Assembly: GCA_049670505.1 (NCBI GenBank)
Contig: JBATTK010000105.1
Location: 1 to 54,764 of the forward strand
DNA length: 54,764 nucleotides
Direction of reading: 5' to 3'
From: JBATTK01 sp049670505
Lineage (GTDB): Bacteria; Bacteroidota; Bacteroidia; Flavobacteriales; Flavobacteriaceae
The translations under genes and the position numbers were made by a program. Positions 26,611-35,294 of this stretch are shown in pieces (the first letter of the stretch is position 1; each line of letters opens with the position of its first letter). The notes below the pieces were generated by a model. It did no database searches. It was not told where the DNA came from and saw only the letters and a program-made list of their open reading frames with translations.

Positions 26611-26655
26611 ATCCATAAGAATTTGGGTATCTATTTCCTCGCCCGGACCAATGGT
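26611..26655 (-). pseudogene. 45-bp remnant related to the VWA lipoprotein gene
   Basis: These 45 bp match 30821-30865, inside the VWA gene, at 41 positions by my count. Read on the reverse strand they give TIGPGEEIDTQILMD, against TIGLGAEIDTQVLTD in the intact protein. No similarity continues on either side, so this is a fragment of a duplicated or related gene. It is too short to be functional. Confidence 0.6.
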
Positions 26656-26797
26656 CCAGTTTTATTTTTCGTACTATTTAATGGGGGTATCGATAATTGA
26701 TCTTTTATCCGGAAGTGTTATAGCCTAACAGATAATTTTCCAATCTCGTATTTTTTAAAAAGAGGGGTTATATAGGCTTTGGGTTATTAAAAATCGA

Positions 26798-27211
26798 TTA
26801 AATGGCACGCATTCTATTGTTTCGTTTATTGTGTTCTACTTCTGCCAGTCCAAGATGTTCCATAAGCGGAGGGATATACATTCCAAACCTTCCCCTAAAA
26901 TTTTTCTTGAGACCGTACCAACCTCCAACAGGATTGCCAGAAGAACGTCCCCAATGTTCAACAGTATCCGGTTTTGTTTCTGCCTTTTCATCTTTGCTGC
27001 CTAAAAGCATCCAGTCTCCATGGGACTTGAGCATTTCATAAAGGTCTTGTATACATCTTATATCATAATGTAGGATAGTCTTACCTACGGTACATACCAA
27101 TATTTCCGCACCATCTTTTTCTGTTACGTGCATTGTGTATGCTGATGATAAGGGTGGTGTTTTTAGAACTAATGGCTTGTCCGCTGTTCCAATTTCCGCT
27201 CTGTGGCTCAT
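26798..27211 (-). CDS. Conserved uncharacterised protein
   Basis: The ATG at 27211 (MSHRAEIGTADKPL) is preferred. An ATG at 27250 would add 13 basic residues. The 137-residue cytoplasmic protein ends in a highly patterned region, EHWGRSSGNPVGGWYGLKKN followed by FRGRFGMYIPPLMEHLGL and EVEHNKRNNRMRAI. It looks like a conserved family, but I cannot name it with certainty. The middle part (AEILVCTVGKTILHYDIRCI) suggests an alpha/beta fold. The EreA/TIKI-like gene lies 54 bp upstream on the same strand. Confidence 0.7.
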   Translation of the reverse strand: MSHRAEIGTADKPLVLKTPPLSSAYTMHVTEKDGAEILVCTVGKTILHYDIRCIQDLYEMLKSHGDWMLLGSKDEKAETKPDTVEHWGRSSGNPVGGWYGLKKNFRGRFGMYIPPLMEHLGLAEVEHNKRNNRMRAI

Positions 27212-27264
27212 AAGTTTCGTTTTTCTTGTTCTATTATGTAATACATGCATTTGGCAAAATTGAT

Positions 27265-28452
27265 CTATAAGGGAGTGAGGGCTTTTGCATCCTTGACCAG
27301 CACCAATACATCAAAATTAAAAATAAATTTTTTCATCGCTTCCGAGTATCCCTTGCCATAGGCAAACGCTCTAAGCGGTTCTAGATGAATAACGGTAAAC
27401 TTTTTGGAAAAAGAAGGAACCATTTCGTATAGCTCCTTTGGCAATTCCTTTCTATTATCAAAAGGCGCAGTTGGGTTTTCTGCAAATGGGTTTCCTATCA
27501 TGGCCTCACCCGTTATTCCGGCGACAAAAAAATGAAGGGACTTTTTATTGTTAAAAACAGCAAGCTCGGATGCATAGTTGGACACATCATAGATATTGGT
27601 CATGCTCAATCCTCTGGTAGCATGTGTGGCTCCAAGTTTAAAAAGCACCTTGGGCACCTTAGTTTGTTTAAGTGCTTCTTTGTAGTATCTGTTAAAGTTT
27701 TCTTTCATCAATTTCCCCCGCTCTTGATTGTTTTGATAGTATGCCTTTGTATTATTATATCCGTAAATCTCTTTGGTCTTCCAGAGGTGGTATAAAATGT
27801 CTTTTTCCTTGGCATCCGTACTTAATGCAACCAATTCATCATGGGTTGCTTGGTCATAAGTTGTCCAGAACATCTTTTCAAAGGATTTTTGGGCTATGCT
27901 TTGTGCATATGCATCTAGCGCCTGTTGTCTTAATGGGATAAGTTTTTTCTTTAAAGCGCTATTGTTGGTAGTTTGAATCAAGTAATCTAAATTTAAACGA
28001 AATTGTGCCATAAAGGTCTGGTCTATACCCCATATATGGCCTCCTTTGGTGACAACATTTTTAAAAAGCGGATAATCATCCTTTGAGTTATAGAAGGGAA
28101 CGGCAAACGGAAATGCATCATTAAGCCTTTTTGCGGCTTCCAGCGGTTCGTTCAATGAGGCTATATGCGCTAACTTTTCCGCTAAAACAGCATCGGTTTC
28201 AATACACAGCGTTTCAAACCCTTTAGGATTTGCAAGGTTAAAAACGGCATTGGTGAATGCGCCTACTTCCTTAATGCCGTGCTGCTCTCCAATAAATATA
28301 AACTGACTTTCGGGAATTACTTTTTCAATAAAATTTAGAAATGGTTTTTCCGTAATTGAATCTACTTGAAAGCTATTTTCAGTTAGGTGCAGGTCATTCT
28401 GTGCCGTTAGTAAAATGGGCCCTGCTAAAAGGGAAAATAGAAAATACTTCAT
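27265..28452 (-). CDS. Secreted EreA/ChaN/TIKI-like protein
   Basis: This 395-residue protein has a signal peptide (MKYFLFSLLAGPILLTAQ). The N-terminal motif FIFIGEQHGIKEVGAF and the later FKLGATHATRG are the two His-containing motifs shared by erythromycin esterase-like, ChaN and TIKI proteases. FETLCIETDAVLAEKLA provides an acidic residue. The mid-region helices are typical of the EreA-like branch. Possible activities are hydrolase, metalloprotease or heme binding, and sequence alone does not decide. There is no evidence for drug resistance. Confidence 0.75.
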   Translation of the reverse strand: MKYFLFSLLAGPILLTAQNDLHLTENSFQVDSITEKPFLNFIEKVIPESQFIFIGEQHGIKEVGAFTNAVFNLANPKGFETLCIETDAVLAEKLAHIASLNEPLEAAKRLNDAFPFAVPFYNSKDDYPLFKNVVTKGGHIWGIDQTFMAQFRLNLDYLIQTTNNSALKKKLIPLRQQALDAYAQSIAQKSFEKMFWTTYDQATHDELVALSTDAKEKDILYHLWKTKEIYGYNNTKAYYQNNQERGKLMKENFNRYYKEALKQTKVPKVLFKLGATHATRGLSMTNIYDVSNYASELAVFNNKKSLHFFVAGITGEAMIGNPFAENPTAPFDNRKELPKELYEMVPSFSKKFTVIHLEPLRAFAYGKGYSEAMKKFIFNFDVLVLVKDAKALTPL

Positions 28453-28658
28453 AGGCTTAAAATTCTTGTTTTCTCAAAAATAGGAGATTCGCCCATGCCG
28501 ATTTTGAGTTTATCCGTAGAAGGCTGTCTTGAGCTTTTGAAGTCAAATAATAAAGGGATAAAGCCCCATAAAAGCATGATGAACTTTCTTTAAAAGCCAT
28601 AAATCGTCCTGATAATATCGTTCAAATCCCTACATTTATTTGATTATTTCTGTAAACT

Positions 28659-29711
28659 ATGGTACTTACGACCCATAAACTCCCCTTGTTCTGGCGCTTT
28701 TTAATCGCATTGATAGTGTCATCCGTGCTCTTTTTGATGATATGGGTTTTTTCCAAATTCAAAGAGCCTCCGCAACTTAATATTCTTATGAATTCGCTAT
28801 TGGCGCTAATGGCTTTTCTAAGTTTTGAAACGGTTCATTTGGTTCAGCGGAAAATGCTGCAAAAATTGGTGGGGCGAAATCATTTTTTTCTAAGGCAACT
28901 ACTGGTTTTTCTAAGCAGTGTACTACTAGGCACCCTTATCTATACCCTTCTGTTTTATGGGTTTAAATGGATAGACCACTTCCTATTTTATAGTGAACCT
29001 CCATTTTTACAGCATATGGTTGCAGCTGGTCTTATAGGTCTAATATTATCCATCATTTTTGGATTATTTTTGCTTATTCTACATTGGAAAGATCGTTACT
29101 ATGGTTCCTATATACGCAACGAAGCTTTTGAAAAGGAGATCGTAACCACCAACCTCAACATGCTTAGAAACCAGTTGGACCCCCATTTTATGTTCAATAA
29201 CTTTAATACCTTATATTATTTAATTGAAGAAGACCCTAATTTGGCGAAAAGGTTTTTGAACAATGTTTCAGGTATATATAGGCATATTTTACAACATACA
29301 GAGGGACATCTTATTCCTGTAAAAGAAGAATTTATAGTGGTGAAGCAATATTTGGAGGTGCTACAGGAACGTTATCGTAACGGACTAAAAATACAATATG
29401 AGGTAGCCGACATACATTTGGAGGGACGGTACATTCCTCCATTAGCACTTCAAGAACTCGTTGAAAATGTGTTTAAGCACAATCAAATCAATGAAGAAAA
29501 ACCACTTACCCTTTGTTTCGTTTCAAGCTCGGAAACCCTTGCCCTGTATAACTCGGTTCGGCCCAAGATAGATGTGGACAGTCATAAAACAGGTTTACAA
29601 AACGTAATACAACGGTATAGCTTATTGACAAAAGCAAAGGTACATATTGAGGAATCCACAGCGAAATTTTCTGTAACCATACCTTTAATAGACATGGATC
29701 ATGAAGGTTAG
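28659..29711 (+). CDS. LytS-type membrane sensor histidine kinase
   Basis: The N-terminal 150 residues contain four hydrophobic helices (FLIALIVSSVLFLMIWVF, LLALMAFLSFETVHLV, LVFLSSVLLGTLIYTLLFYG, AGLIGLILSIIFGLFLLIL). The His_kinase domain (PF06580 type) follows with the phospho-acceptor H176 in LRNQLDPHFMFNNFN. An ATPase part (ALQELVENVFKHN) follows. It has no extra sensor domain, so the membrane part itself is the sensor. Its stop overlaps the start of the LytTR regulator by 11 bp, forming a classic two-gene system. Confidence 0.93.
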   Translation: MVLTTHKLPLFWRFLIALIVSSVLFLMIWVFSKFKEPPQLNILMNSLLALMAFLSFETVHLVQRKMLQKLVGRNHFFLRQLLVFLSSVLLGTLIYTLLFYGFKWIDHFLFYSEPPFLQHMVAAGLIGLILSIIFGLFLLILHWKDRYYGSYIRNEAFEKEIVTTNLNMLRNQLDPHFMFNNFNTLYYLIEEDPNLAKRFLNNVSGIYRHILQHTEGHLIPVKEEFIVVKQYLEVLQERYRNGLKIQYEVADIHLEGRYIPPLALQELVENVFKHNQINEEKPLTLCFVSSSETLALYNSVRPKIDVDSHKTGLQNVIQRYSLLTKAKVHIEESTAKFSVTIPLIDMDHEG

Positions 29712-30480
29712 GGTATTAATTATTGAAGATGAGCCTAGTGCACAGAAGCATTTGATAAAACTGCTTAAGAATCAGGAATTGAAGATGGATGTTTTGGCCT
29801 GTTTGAGTGGGGTAAAAGATGCTGTCCATTGGTTAGAGGACCACCCTATTCCCGACCTTATCTTTATGGATATTCAGTTATCCGACGGTCTCTCCTTTGA
29901 TATTTTGAATCATATCAATATTGAGTGCCCCATCATTTTTATCACAGCGTATGACCAATACGCTATTAGGGCGTTTAAGACCACGGGGATAGAGTATCTA
30001 CTGAAACCGATTACCCAAGAAGATATTACTGTAGCATTGGAAAAATATAGACGTATGAAATTGAATTCACACACGGATTGGATGCTAAAGAATCTGGACA
30101 CACTCGTTCACTATCAAAAGAAGGAAAGGGATGATTATAAAAAACGTTTTTTATTAAAATCCGGAAACTCCCTTGTTCCGGTGACCACCGATCAGATTGC
30201 CTATTTTTTTAGGGAGGAAATAGTTTTTATTAAAACATTTGACCACATGGTCTATCCAATAGATGGTTCTTTAAATCAACTCCATTCTCAATTAAATCCA
30301 ACCCAGTTTGTTCGGTTGAACCGGAGGATATTGGTTCAGGTAGATGCTATAATTCAATTAAAGAATTTTAAGCCGGGACAATATAAGGTGGAACTAAAAC
30401 CAAGCTATCATGAAGAGATTCAAATAAGTCAAGAGCGGTCTAGCTGGCTTAAGCGTTTTTTGGATAAGGATTTTAAATGA
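29701..30480 (+). CDS. LytTR-family response regulator
   Basis: This 259-residue protein has a receiver domain (DD-type acidic pocket IEDEPS, phospho-acceptor D57 in LIFMDIQLSDG, Lys in YLLKPI). A linker and a LytTR DNA-binding domain follow (FLLKSGNSLVPVTTDQIAYF, FVRLNRRILVQVDAI, SSWLKRFL). LytTR regulators bind paired imperfect repeats upstream of targets. The targets here are unknown. The ATG lies inside the end of the kinase gene (11-bp overlap), so translation is coupled. Confidence 0.94.
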   Translation: MKVRVLIIEDEPSAQKHLIKLLKNQELKMDVLACLSGVKDAVHWLEDHPIPDLIFMDIQLSDGLSFDILNHINIECPIIFITAYDQYAIRAFKTTGIEYLLKPITQEDITVALEKYRRMKLNSHTDWMLKNLDTLVHYQKKERDDYKKRFLLKSGNSLVPVTTDQIAYFFREEIVFIKTFDHMVYPIDGSLNQLHSQLNPTQFVRLNRRILVQVDAIIQLKNFKPGQYKVELKPSYHEEIQISQERSSWLKRFLDKDFK

Positions 30481-30494
30481 TTCCTTTTTCGTAG

Positions 30495-30557
30495 ACCTTA
30501 AGGGTTTAGCTTTCCTTTAATAAGCGTACCTTGATTTATGAAATAAACCCTTAAGGT
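30495..30557. terminator. Perfect 14-bp inverted repeat between convergent genes
   Basis: ACCTTAAGGGTTTA (30495-30508) and TAAACCCTTAAGGT (30544-30557) are exact inverted copies separated by 35 bp. The position, between the ends of the LytTR gene (+) and the VWA gene (-), suggests a bidirectional terminator. There is no terminal T-run and the loop is long, so a protein-binding site is also possible. Confidence 0.45.
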
Positions 30558-30583
30558 TAGTAAAGTTCAAATAACTATAGATA

Positions 30584-31678
30584 TTACTCACATCCTCCCG
30601 TAAAACCATTGGCGCTAAACTTAGTCTGTACGGCACCTTCCCTACTTCCGTCCTTAACCTGTATGGCCAAGTTGTTTTCCCCACTGCCATCCCGTTTGGG
30701 GCTACAATACTCAAATAGGTAGAAACTGCTGGCCTGCTGCGATACCCTAAAGGAAATATCGTTGAAGGTAGCTTCCAATTCCGCTTCGTTTCCTGCAAAT
30801 ACGCTAAACGTTTTTCCTATATCCGTAAGAACTTGGGTATCTATTTCCGCGCCCAGACCAATGGTAAAAAAAGAAATATTGGGATTGGCCCTGTTCACTT
30901 TGTTCAGGGCATCGTTTTCCGTAAAGCGAGAGGCTTGATCGGTACCATCGGTAAAAATGACAATGGAGGCCGCACCAATGATTTGATCATTACTGTTTTC
31001 CCTTAAAAGACCTTCGGCAATATCGGTCGACTTTATCACCGCGCCGTACAAGTCCGTGGAGGGATCGTTGCTAATATCGCTATTAATGGTATCAATGGCA
31101 CTTATAAGCTCATCTTTGGATGAAGTGAGGGGATTTAAGAGGTGGAGCTCGTTTTCCCCGTCGAACCAATAAATGGCCATTTGAAAGGAGGGCGACTCCG
31201 TAGCCGGAATTACGTTGTTCACAAAGCTGATGGATGCCGTTTTAAGCTCTTCGAGACTGCTGCTCAACACACTATTACTGAGGTCTAACACCAAAAGCGT
31301 ATTATTATTAAACACCTGTGAGTTGGGCGATATACGCGCCAAAGACTCCGAAGTGGATATGGTATTGAAACAGGCATCGTTTCTTCCCTGCTCGTATATG
31401 GTAAACTGATTGGCGGTAAGTCCGGAAACAGGAGTGCCATCGATATCGGAAACCTTAAAAAGAATGGACACTTTTCCGGGCGGGGTAGTAAACTGGTCCT
31501 GTATGGACAGTACTAGTTGGTCTTCTTCCAGACCCAAACAATCGTCGACAGGGCGACCTTGCCCCAAGCCCCCTTGGTTAAAATCAAAACTTACATCATC
31601 ATCGGCATTTCCGCAGGAGAAAGCGAGTACAACACAGCAAAAAGCACTAAAAATTTTAGCGTATGGTTTCATTTTCAA
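30584..31678 (-). CDS. Secreted lipoprotein with von Willebrand factor A domain
   Basis: The 364-residue product has a lipoprotein signal (MKMKPYAKIFSAFCCVVLAFSC) and an Asp-rich start of the mature part. A small beta-rich domain (about residues 50-105, KVSILFKVSDIDGTPVSGL) precedes the VWA domain. The MIDAS motif is LLVLDLSNSVLSSS (DxSxS), and the Thr/Asp partners lie in STDLYGAVIKS and IVIFTDGTDQAS. VWA proteins bind other proteins through a metal ion. The C-terminus resembles that of eukaryote-like VWA modules. A 45-bp fragment of this gene recurs at 26611-26655. Confidence 0.85.
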   Translation of the reverse strand: MKMKPYAKIFSAFCCVVLAFSCGNADDDVSFDFNQGGLGQGRPVDDCLGLEEDQLVLSIQDQFTTPPGKVSILFKVSDIDGTPVSGLTANQFTIYEQGRNDACFNTISTSESLARISPNSQVFNNNTLLVLDLSNSVLSSSLEELKTASISFVNNVIPATESPSFQMAIYWFDGENELHLLNPLTSSKDELISAIDTINSDISNDPSTDLYGAVIKSTDIAEGLLRENSNDQIIGAASIVIFTDGTDQASRFTENDALNKVNRANPNISFFTIGLGAEIDTQVLTDIGKTFSVFAGNEAELEATFNDISFRVSQQASSFYLFEYCSPKRDGSGENNLAIQVKDGSREGAVQTKFSANGFTGGCE

Positions 31679-31910
31679 AGTTTTTAATGTTCAACTAGGA
31701 CAACGACCAAAATCTATTTTAATTATTGCCCCCCCCTGAAAAACACTGTTAAATAGTGTTAACATTGCGTAGCTGAGTGATTGTGAAACGATACGACTGC
31801 CGACCGTCGCTTTCCGCTGAAGACTATTTTTCCAAATACGGAAGATAAAGGACGAAAGACGAAAAACTAGAAACGAAAGACCGGAAACTGAATACTAGAT
31901 ACTGGAATGT

Positions 31911-31997
31911 CATTTCGATACGATTTTCTAGTCGAAAATCACTCAATGACCATATTTGGATGCCTGAGTGATTGCACGGCGATTATATCGAAGGCAA
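31911..31997. repeat. Two-hairpin REPIN-like element, copy E (full length, inverted)
   Basis: This 87-bp copy is in reverse orientation to copies A and B. Hairpin 2 is at 31911-31948 (CATTTCGATACGATTTTC to CACTCAATG) and hairpin 1 is at 31960-31997 (ATGCCTGAGTGATTGC to AAGGCAA). The inner stem of hairpin 1 has changed on both sides (GATTGC against GCGATT) and still pairs as RNA if G-U pairs are allowed. Confidence 0.83.
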
Positions 31998-32029
31998 AGG
32001 AGATAAAGACAAAAGACCAAAACCTTGAA

Positions 32030-32400
32030 CTTTGAACCTTAAACGAGAAACTGACTACTGAATACTGACTACTCAATACTGCTTACCGCCTGCTGAAAAC
32101 TATCTTTCCAAATACGGAAGACCGAAGAAAAAAGAAAAAAGATGAAAGAGAATAGACAAAGGACCAGAAACCAAACCTTGAACCTTGAACTCTCAACTTT
32201 GAACCTTAAACGAGAAACTGAATACTCAATACTGCTTACCGCTTGCTGAAGACTATTTTTCCAAATACAGAAGACCGAAGAAAAAAGATAAAAGATGAAA
32301 GATGAAAGAGAAAAGACAAAGGACCAGAAATCAAACCTTAAACCTTGAACTTTCAACTTTGAACCTTAAACGAGAAACTGAATACTGAATACTGAATACT
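32030..32400. repeat. Approximate tandem repeat, period about 153-167 bp
   Basis: The word CTTTGAACCTTAAACGAGAA occurs at 32030, 32197 and 32356. GCTTACCGC followed by CTGAA and TTTCCAAATAC occurs at 32081 and 32234. Two long copies and a partial third differ by substitutions and small indels in the CAGT-type parts. The repeat is noncoding. Confidence 0.8.
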
Positions 32401-32493
32401 AACATACTTAGTACTATTTTGGAGAGCCATAGTTTTAAAGAATTGTTAAATCGGAAAGGCTTGCTGTTAAATAAAAAATGGTTACCTTTTATT

Positions 32494-32513
32494 TTTCCTA
32501 ACTTGTTAGGAAA
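32494..32513. promoter_or_regulatory. 20-bp palindrome, candidate operator of iorAB
   Basis: TTTCCTAACTTGTTAGGAAA is a perfect inverted repeat with 9-bp arms and a 2-bp centre. It is 38 bp ahead of the iorA start codon, inside the probable promoter. It resembles sites of dimeric regulators. The half-site TTAGGAA is similar to the TAGGAAGAA repeats ahead of the xdhC-like gene at 40905-40980. Confidence 0.5.
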
Positions 32514-32551
32514 TATGTATACAACTATAGAATAACCTAAAAAACATCGTT

Positions 32552-33013
32552 ATGCCAACGTATCAATTGAAAGTAAATGGCGAATCCCATACCGTAGAGG
32601 CCAGCGAAGACAGTCCGGTTTTATGGGTTTTGCGCGACCATATGGATTTGGTAGGCACAAAATTTGGCTGTGGTATTGCGCAATGTGGCGCATGTACCAT
32701 CCACGTGGATGGTAATGCAGTGCGCAGTTGCTCATTGACCATGGCCCAGGTAGAAGGGAAATCCATCACTACCATAGAAGGGCTTTCAGAAGATGGTTCA
32801 CATCCGGTTCAACAAGCTTGGAAAACAGTAGATGTTCCACAATGTGGCTATTGTCAGGCCGGTCAGATTATGACCGCTTCCGCCTTTTTGGAGCAGAATC
32901 CAAATCCTAGTTCAGAGGAGATCAAGAATGCCATGCAGGGCAATATCTGTAGATGCGCTTCTTACAACCGCATATACAGGGCGGTAGAGATTGCCGCGGA
33001 TAAAATGAGTTAA
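32552..33013 (+). CDS. [2Fe-2S] subunit of a molybdenum hydroxylase (IorA-like)
   Basis: This 153-residue small subunit carries two [2Fe-2S] clusters. The plant-type ferredoxin site has C40, C45, C48 and C60 (FGCGIAQCGACTIHVDG). The helical site has C98, C101, C133 and C135 (QCGYCQAGQIM and NICRCASYNR). It moves electrons from the molybdenum site of the large subunit. It lacks a signal peptide, whereas the large subunit has a Tat signal, so the assembled complex is probably exported together. The large-subunit gene starts 52 bp downstream. Confidence 0.93.
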   Translation: MPTYQLKVNGESHTVEASEDSPVLWVLRDHMDLVGTKFGCGIAQCGACTIHVDGNAVRSCSLTMAQVEGKSITTIEGLSEDGSHPVQQAWKTVDVPQCGYCQAGQIMTASAFLEQNPNPSSEEIKNAMQGNICRCASYNRIYRAVEIAADKMS

Positions 33014-33065
33014 TCAACTATATGGTCCTTCCCGCATAGGGAATCCAGTTATAAAACCTTTCAAC

Positions 33066-35291
33066 ATGTCAACATCATCAATAGCATTTAGTAGAAGAGG
33101 ATTCTTAAAAACGTCTTCTTTGGCAGGTGGCGGATTATTAATAGGTTTTAACCTATTCCAAGCCTGCAAACCAAAAGTAGAACCACCCGTTGATATTTCA
33201 CAACTAAATTTCAATGATTTTAATGCATTCATAAAGATAGCCGATAATGGTGCCGTAACTATTTTCTCCCCAAATCCGGAAATAGGGCAGGGGGTTAAAA
33301 CGTCTATGCCCATGATTATTGCGGAAGAGTTGGATGTTGCCTGGGACAATGTTTATGTACAGCAAGGAATCTTGGATACCAATAATTATACGAGACAGGT
33401 GGCCGGAGGAAGCCAATCTATTCGTTTTGGATGGGATGCCCTAAGACAAACAGGGGCTACCGCCAAACAAATGTTGGTGAACGCAGCTGCTTTAAAATGG
33501 GGCGTTGATGCTTCCGAATGTACGGTAAGCGAAGGTGTTATTACCAATGCCAAGGGCGAAACGCTGGGATATGGAGATGTAGTAAACGAAGCAGCGGCTT
33601 TGGAGGTTCCTGAAGATGTGGCCTTAAAAGAACCCAAGGATTATAAGATTATAGGTACGGACAGGGCCAATGTAGATATCGATAAGATCATCACAGGTAA
33701 ACCGTTGTTCGGATTGGATTATAAGGAAGAGGGTATGGTATATGCGTCCGTACTACGTCCGCCAGCTTTTGGAAAAGTTCTGGAGTCCTATGATGATACG
33801 GAGGCCAAAGCAATGCCGGGTGTCATAGATGTCATCCGAATAGGGGAGAAGGTAAAAGGTCTCTTTGAGGAAATGCCAAGATTAAAAGGTATGCTGGGGG
33901 CCAGCGATAAAGTTGTGGTTATTGCAAAGACAACTTGGGAAGCCATGAAAGGCAAAAAAGCGATAAAAGCGACATGGATCGATGATTCCCGTATAGAAAG
34001 TACGGAATTTCAAGATCAGCAACTATTAGGGTTGTTAGACGGTAAAAAGTTTGAAACGCTTCGGTCCGATGGGGACGTAAAAAAAGCGTTTGCACAGGCC
34101 GATGCCGTATTGGAGCGAACTTATGAATCGCCTTTTTTACCCCATAATTGTATGGAACCCATGAATTTCTTTGCCAACGTTACGGGGGAGAAAATACATA
34201 TGGTCGGCCCTATTCAAACGCCGGAAGGCACGGCCGGTTTTGCCGCTAAAATGTTGGGACGCGAAGCTACCGATGTACACTTGGAGATGACCCGTATGGG
34301 CGGCGGTTTCGGAAGAAGGCTTTATGGGGATTTTGCGCTGGAGGCCGTTGAGATTTCAAGCGCGATAGGCAAACCCGTTAAAATGGTATCTTCACGTGAA
34401 GATGATATGTCCACAGGGGTTTATCGTCCTGCCATAAAATATAGGATCAAGGCGGCCGTCAAAGATGGAAAGCTAACGGGATATCATCTAAAGGAAGCAG
34501 CGATCAATTCCAATATGTACGGACTCATTCCTAATTTCTTTCCCGCAGGTGCCATAGAAAACTATCAGGTAGATGTGGCCAAATATGACAGTAATATTAC
34601 CACCGGCGCCTGGAGAGCACCATATACCAATTTCCTGGCTTTTGCCGAACAAAGTTTCTTTGACGAATTGGCTGAGATGATGGAGGTAGATCGCGTACAG
34701 CTTCGGTTAGATCTGCTCCAAAATGTAAAGGGCACCACCGATGAACGTATTCAATATGATCCGGAACGTATGGAACAGGTCATTAAAACGGCCGTGGAGA
34801 AATCTGGTTGGGGCACAAAACCGGAAGGTACCTATCAGGGTTTTGTAAATTATTATTGCCACAATACCCATGTTGCCGAAGTGGCGGACGTGGTTGTAGA
34901 AAACGGTGCTCCCGTAGTAAAAAAGGTAACTTGTGTGGTAGACTGCGGTATCGTAGTAAATCCCCTTGGTGCCCTAAATCAGATAGAAGGCGGTGTCATA
35001 GATGGTATAGGACACTCCATGTATGGGGACTTTGTATTTGAAAATGGTGCGCCACAGGCCAAAAACTTTGATGCCTATCGTCTGATCCGTATGAAAGAGG
35101 CCCCTATTGTGGAAACACATTTTATCAAAAATGAACTTTCGCCTACAGGTCTGGGAGAGCCAACATTGCCCCCGGCAGGAGGTGCCATTGCCAATGCAAT
35201 CAAAGCGGCGACGGGAAATAGAATTTACAATCAACCTTTCACCAAATATCCAGAACTATTAAAAGTGCCCAGTAAGGAAATTTTAGGATAG
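33066..35291 (+). CDS. Molybdopterin-binding large subunit (IorB-like), Tat-exported
   Basis: This 741-residue member of the xanthine oxidase family is closest in layout to isoquinoline 1-oxidoreductase beta and related aldehyde dehydrogenases. It begins with a twin-arginine signal, SRRGFLKTSSLAGGGLLIGF (R10-R11). A Cys at residue 34 in FQAC could be a lipid anchor. Cofactor motifs include GGGFGRRLYGDFALEAVEI and GAWRAPYTNFLAFAEQSF. The active-site Glu is expected in GLGEPTLPPAGGAIANAI. The second Moco module appears twice as usual for IorB types. The substrate is unknown. With IorA and Moco genes it forms an operon (iorA, iorB, moaD). Confidence 0.92.
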   Translation: MSTSSIAFSRRGFLKTSSLAGGGLLIGFNLFQACKPKVEPPVDISQLNFNDFNAFIKIADNGAVTIFSPNPEIGQGVKTSMPMIIAEELDVAWDNVYVQQGILDTNNYTRQVAGGSQSIRFGWDALRQTGATAKQMLVNAAALKWGVDASECTVSEGVITNAKGETLGYGDVVNEAAALEVPEDVALKEPKDYKIIGTDRANVDIDKIITGKPLFGLDYKEEGMVYASVLRPPAFGKVLESYDDTEAKAMPGVIDVIRIGEKVKGLFEEMPRLKGMLGASDKVVVIAKTTWEAMKGKKAIKATWIDDSRIESTEFQDQQLLGLLDGKKFETLRSDGDVKKAFAQADAVLERTYESPFLPHNCMEPMNFFANVTGEKIHMVGPIQTPEGTAGFAAKMLGREATDVHLEMTRMGGGFGRRLYGDFALEAVEISSAIGKPVKMVSSREDDMSTGVYRPAIKYRIKAAVKDGKLTGYHLKEAAINSNMYGLIPNFFPAGAIENYQVDVAKYDSNITTGAWRAPYTNFLAFAEQSFFDELAEMMEVDRVQLRLDLLQNVKGTTDERIQYDPERMEQVIKTAVEKSGWGTKPEGTYQGFVNYYCHNTHVAEVADVVVENGAPVVKKVTCVVDCGIVVNPLGALNQIEGGVIDGIGHSMYGDFVFENGAPQAKNFDAYRLIRMKEAPIVETHFIKNELSPTGLGEPTLPPAGGAIANAIKAATGNRIYNQPFTKYPELLKVPSKEILG

Positions 35292-35294
35292 ACT

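Larger units (their letters stand above)
26391..26797. other. Intergenic region with composite repeat debris
   Basis: No intact gene was seen. The region contains the OmpA-gene leader with its 13-bp palindrome (26419-26431), a shortened copy of the second intergenic module (26563-26610), and immediately after it a 45-bp remnant related to the VWA lipoprotein gene (26611-26655). The remaining 140 bp show nothing recognisable. Confidence 0.6.
31679..32551. other. Repeat-dense intergenic region ahead of the iorAB genes
   Basis: No gene is supported in this 873-bp gap. It contains a degenerate hairpin 1 relic (TGAGTGATTGTGAAACGAT, about 31774-31792), a module with TTTCCAAATACGGAAG (about 31828), a full two-hairpin element (31911-31997), an approximate tandem repeat (32030-32400) and, at the end, a palindrome in the likely iorA promoter. 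An open frame on the reverse strand through the tandem repeat encodes only repeat-derived peptide. Confidence 0.7.

Noticed and set aside
32069..32356. 95-residue reverse-strand frame with an internal peptide repeat (SSVFxIWKxSxQQAVSSIE)
   Set aside because: The peptide repeat simply mirrors the tandem DNA repeat of about 153-167 bp. There is no start context or domain.
32030..32400. Possible CRISPR array
   Set aside because: Repeat units are far too long and degenerate, no equal-length unique spacers exist, and no cas gene is in the window.
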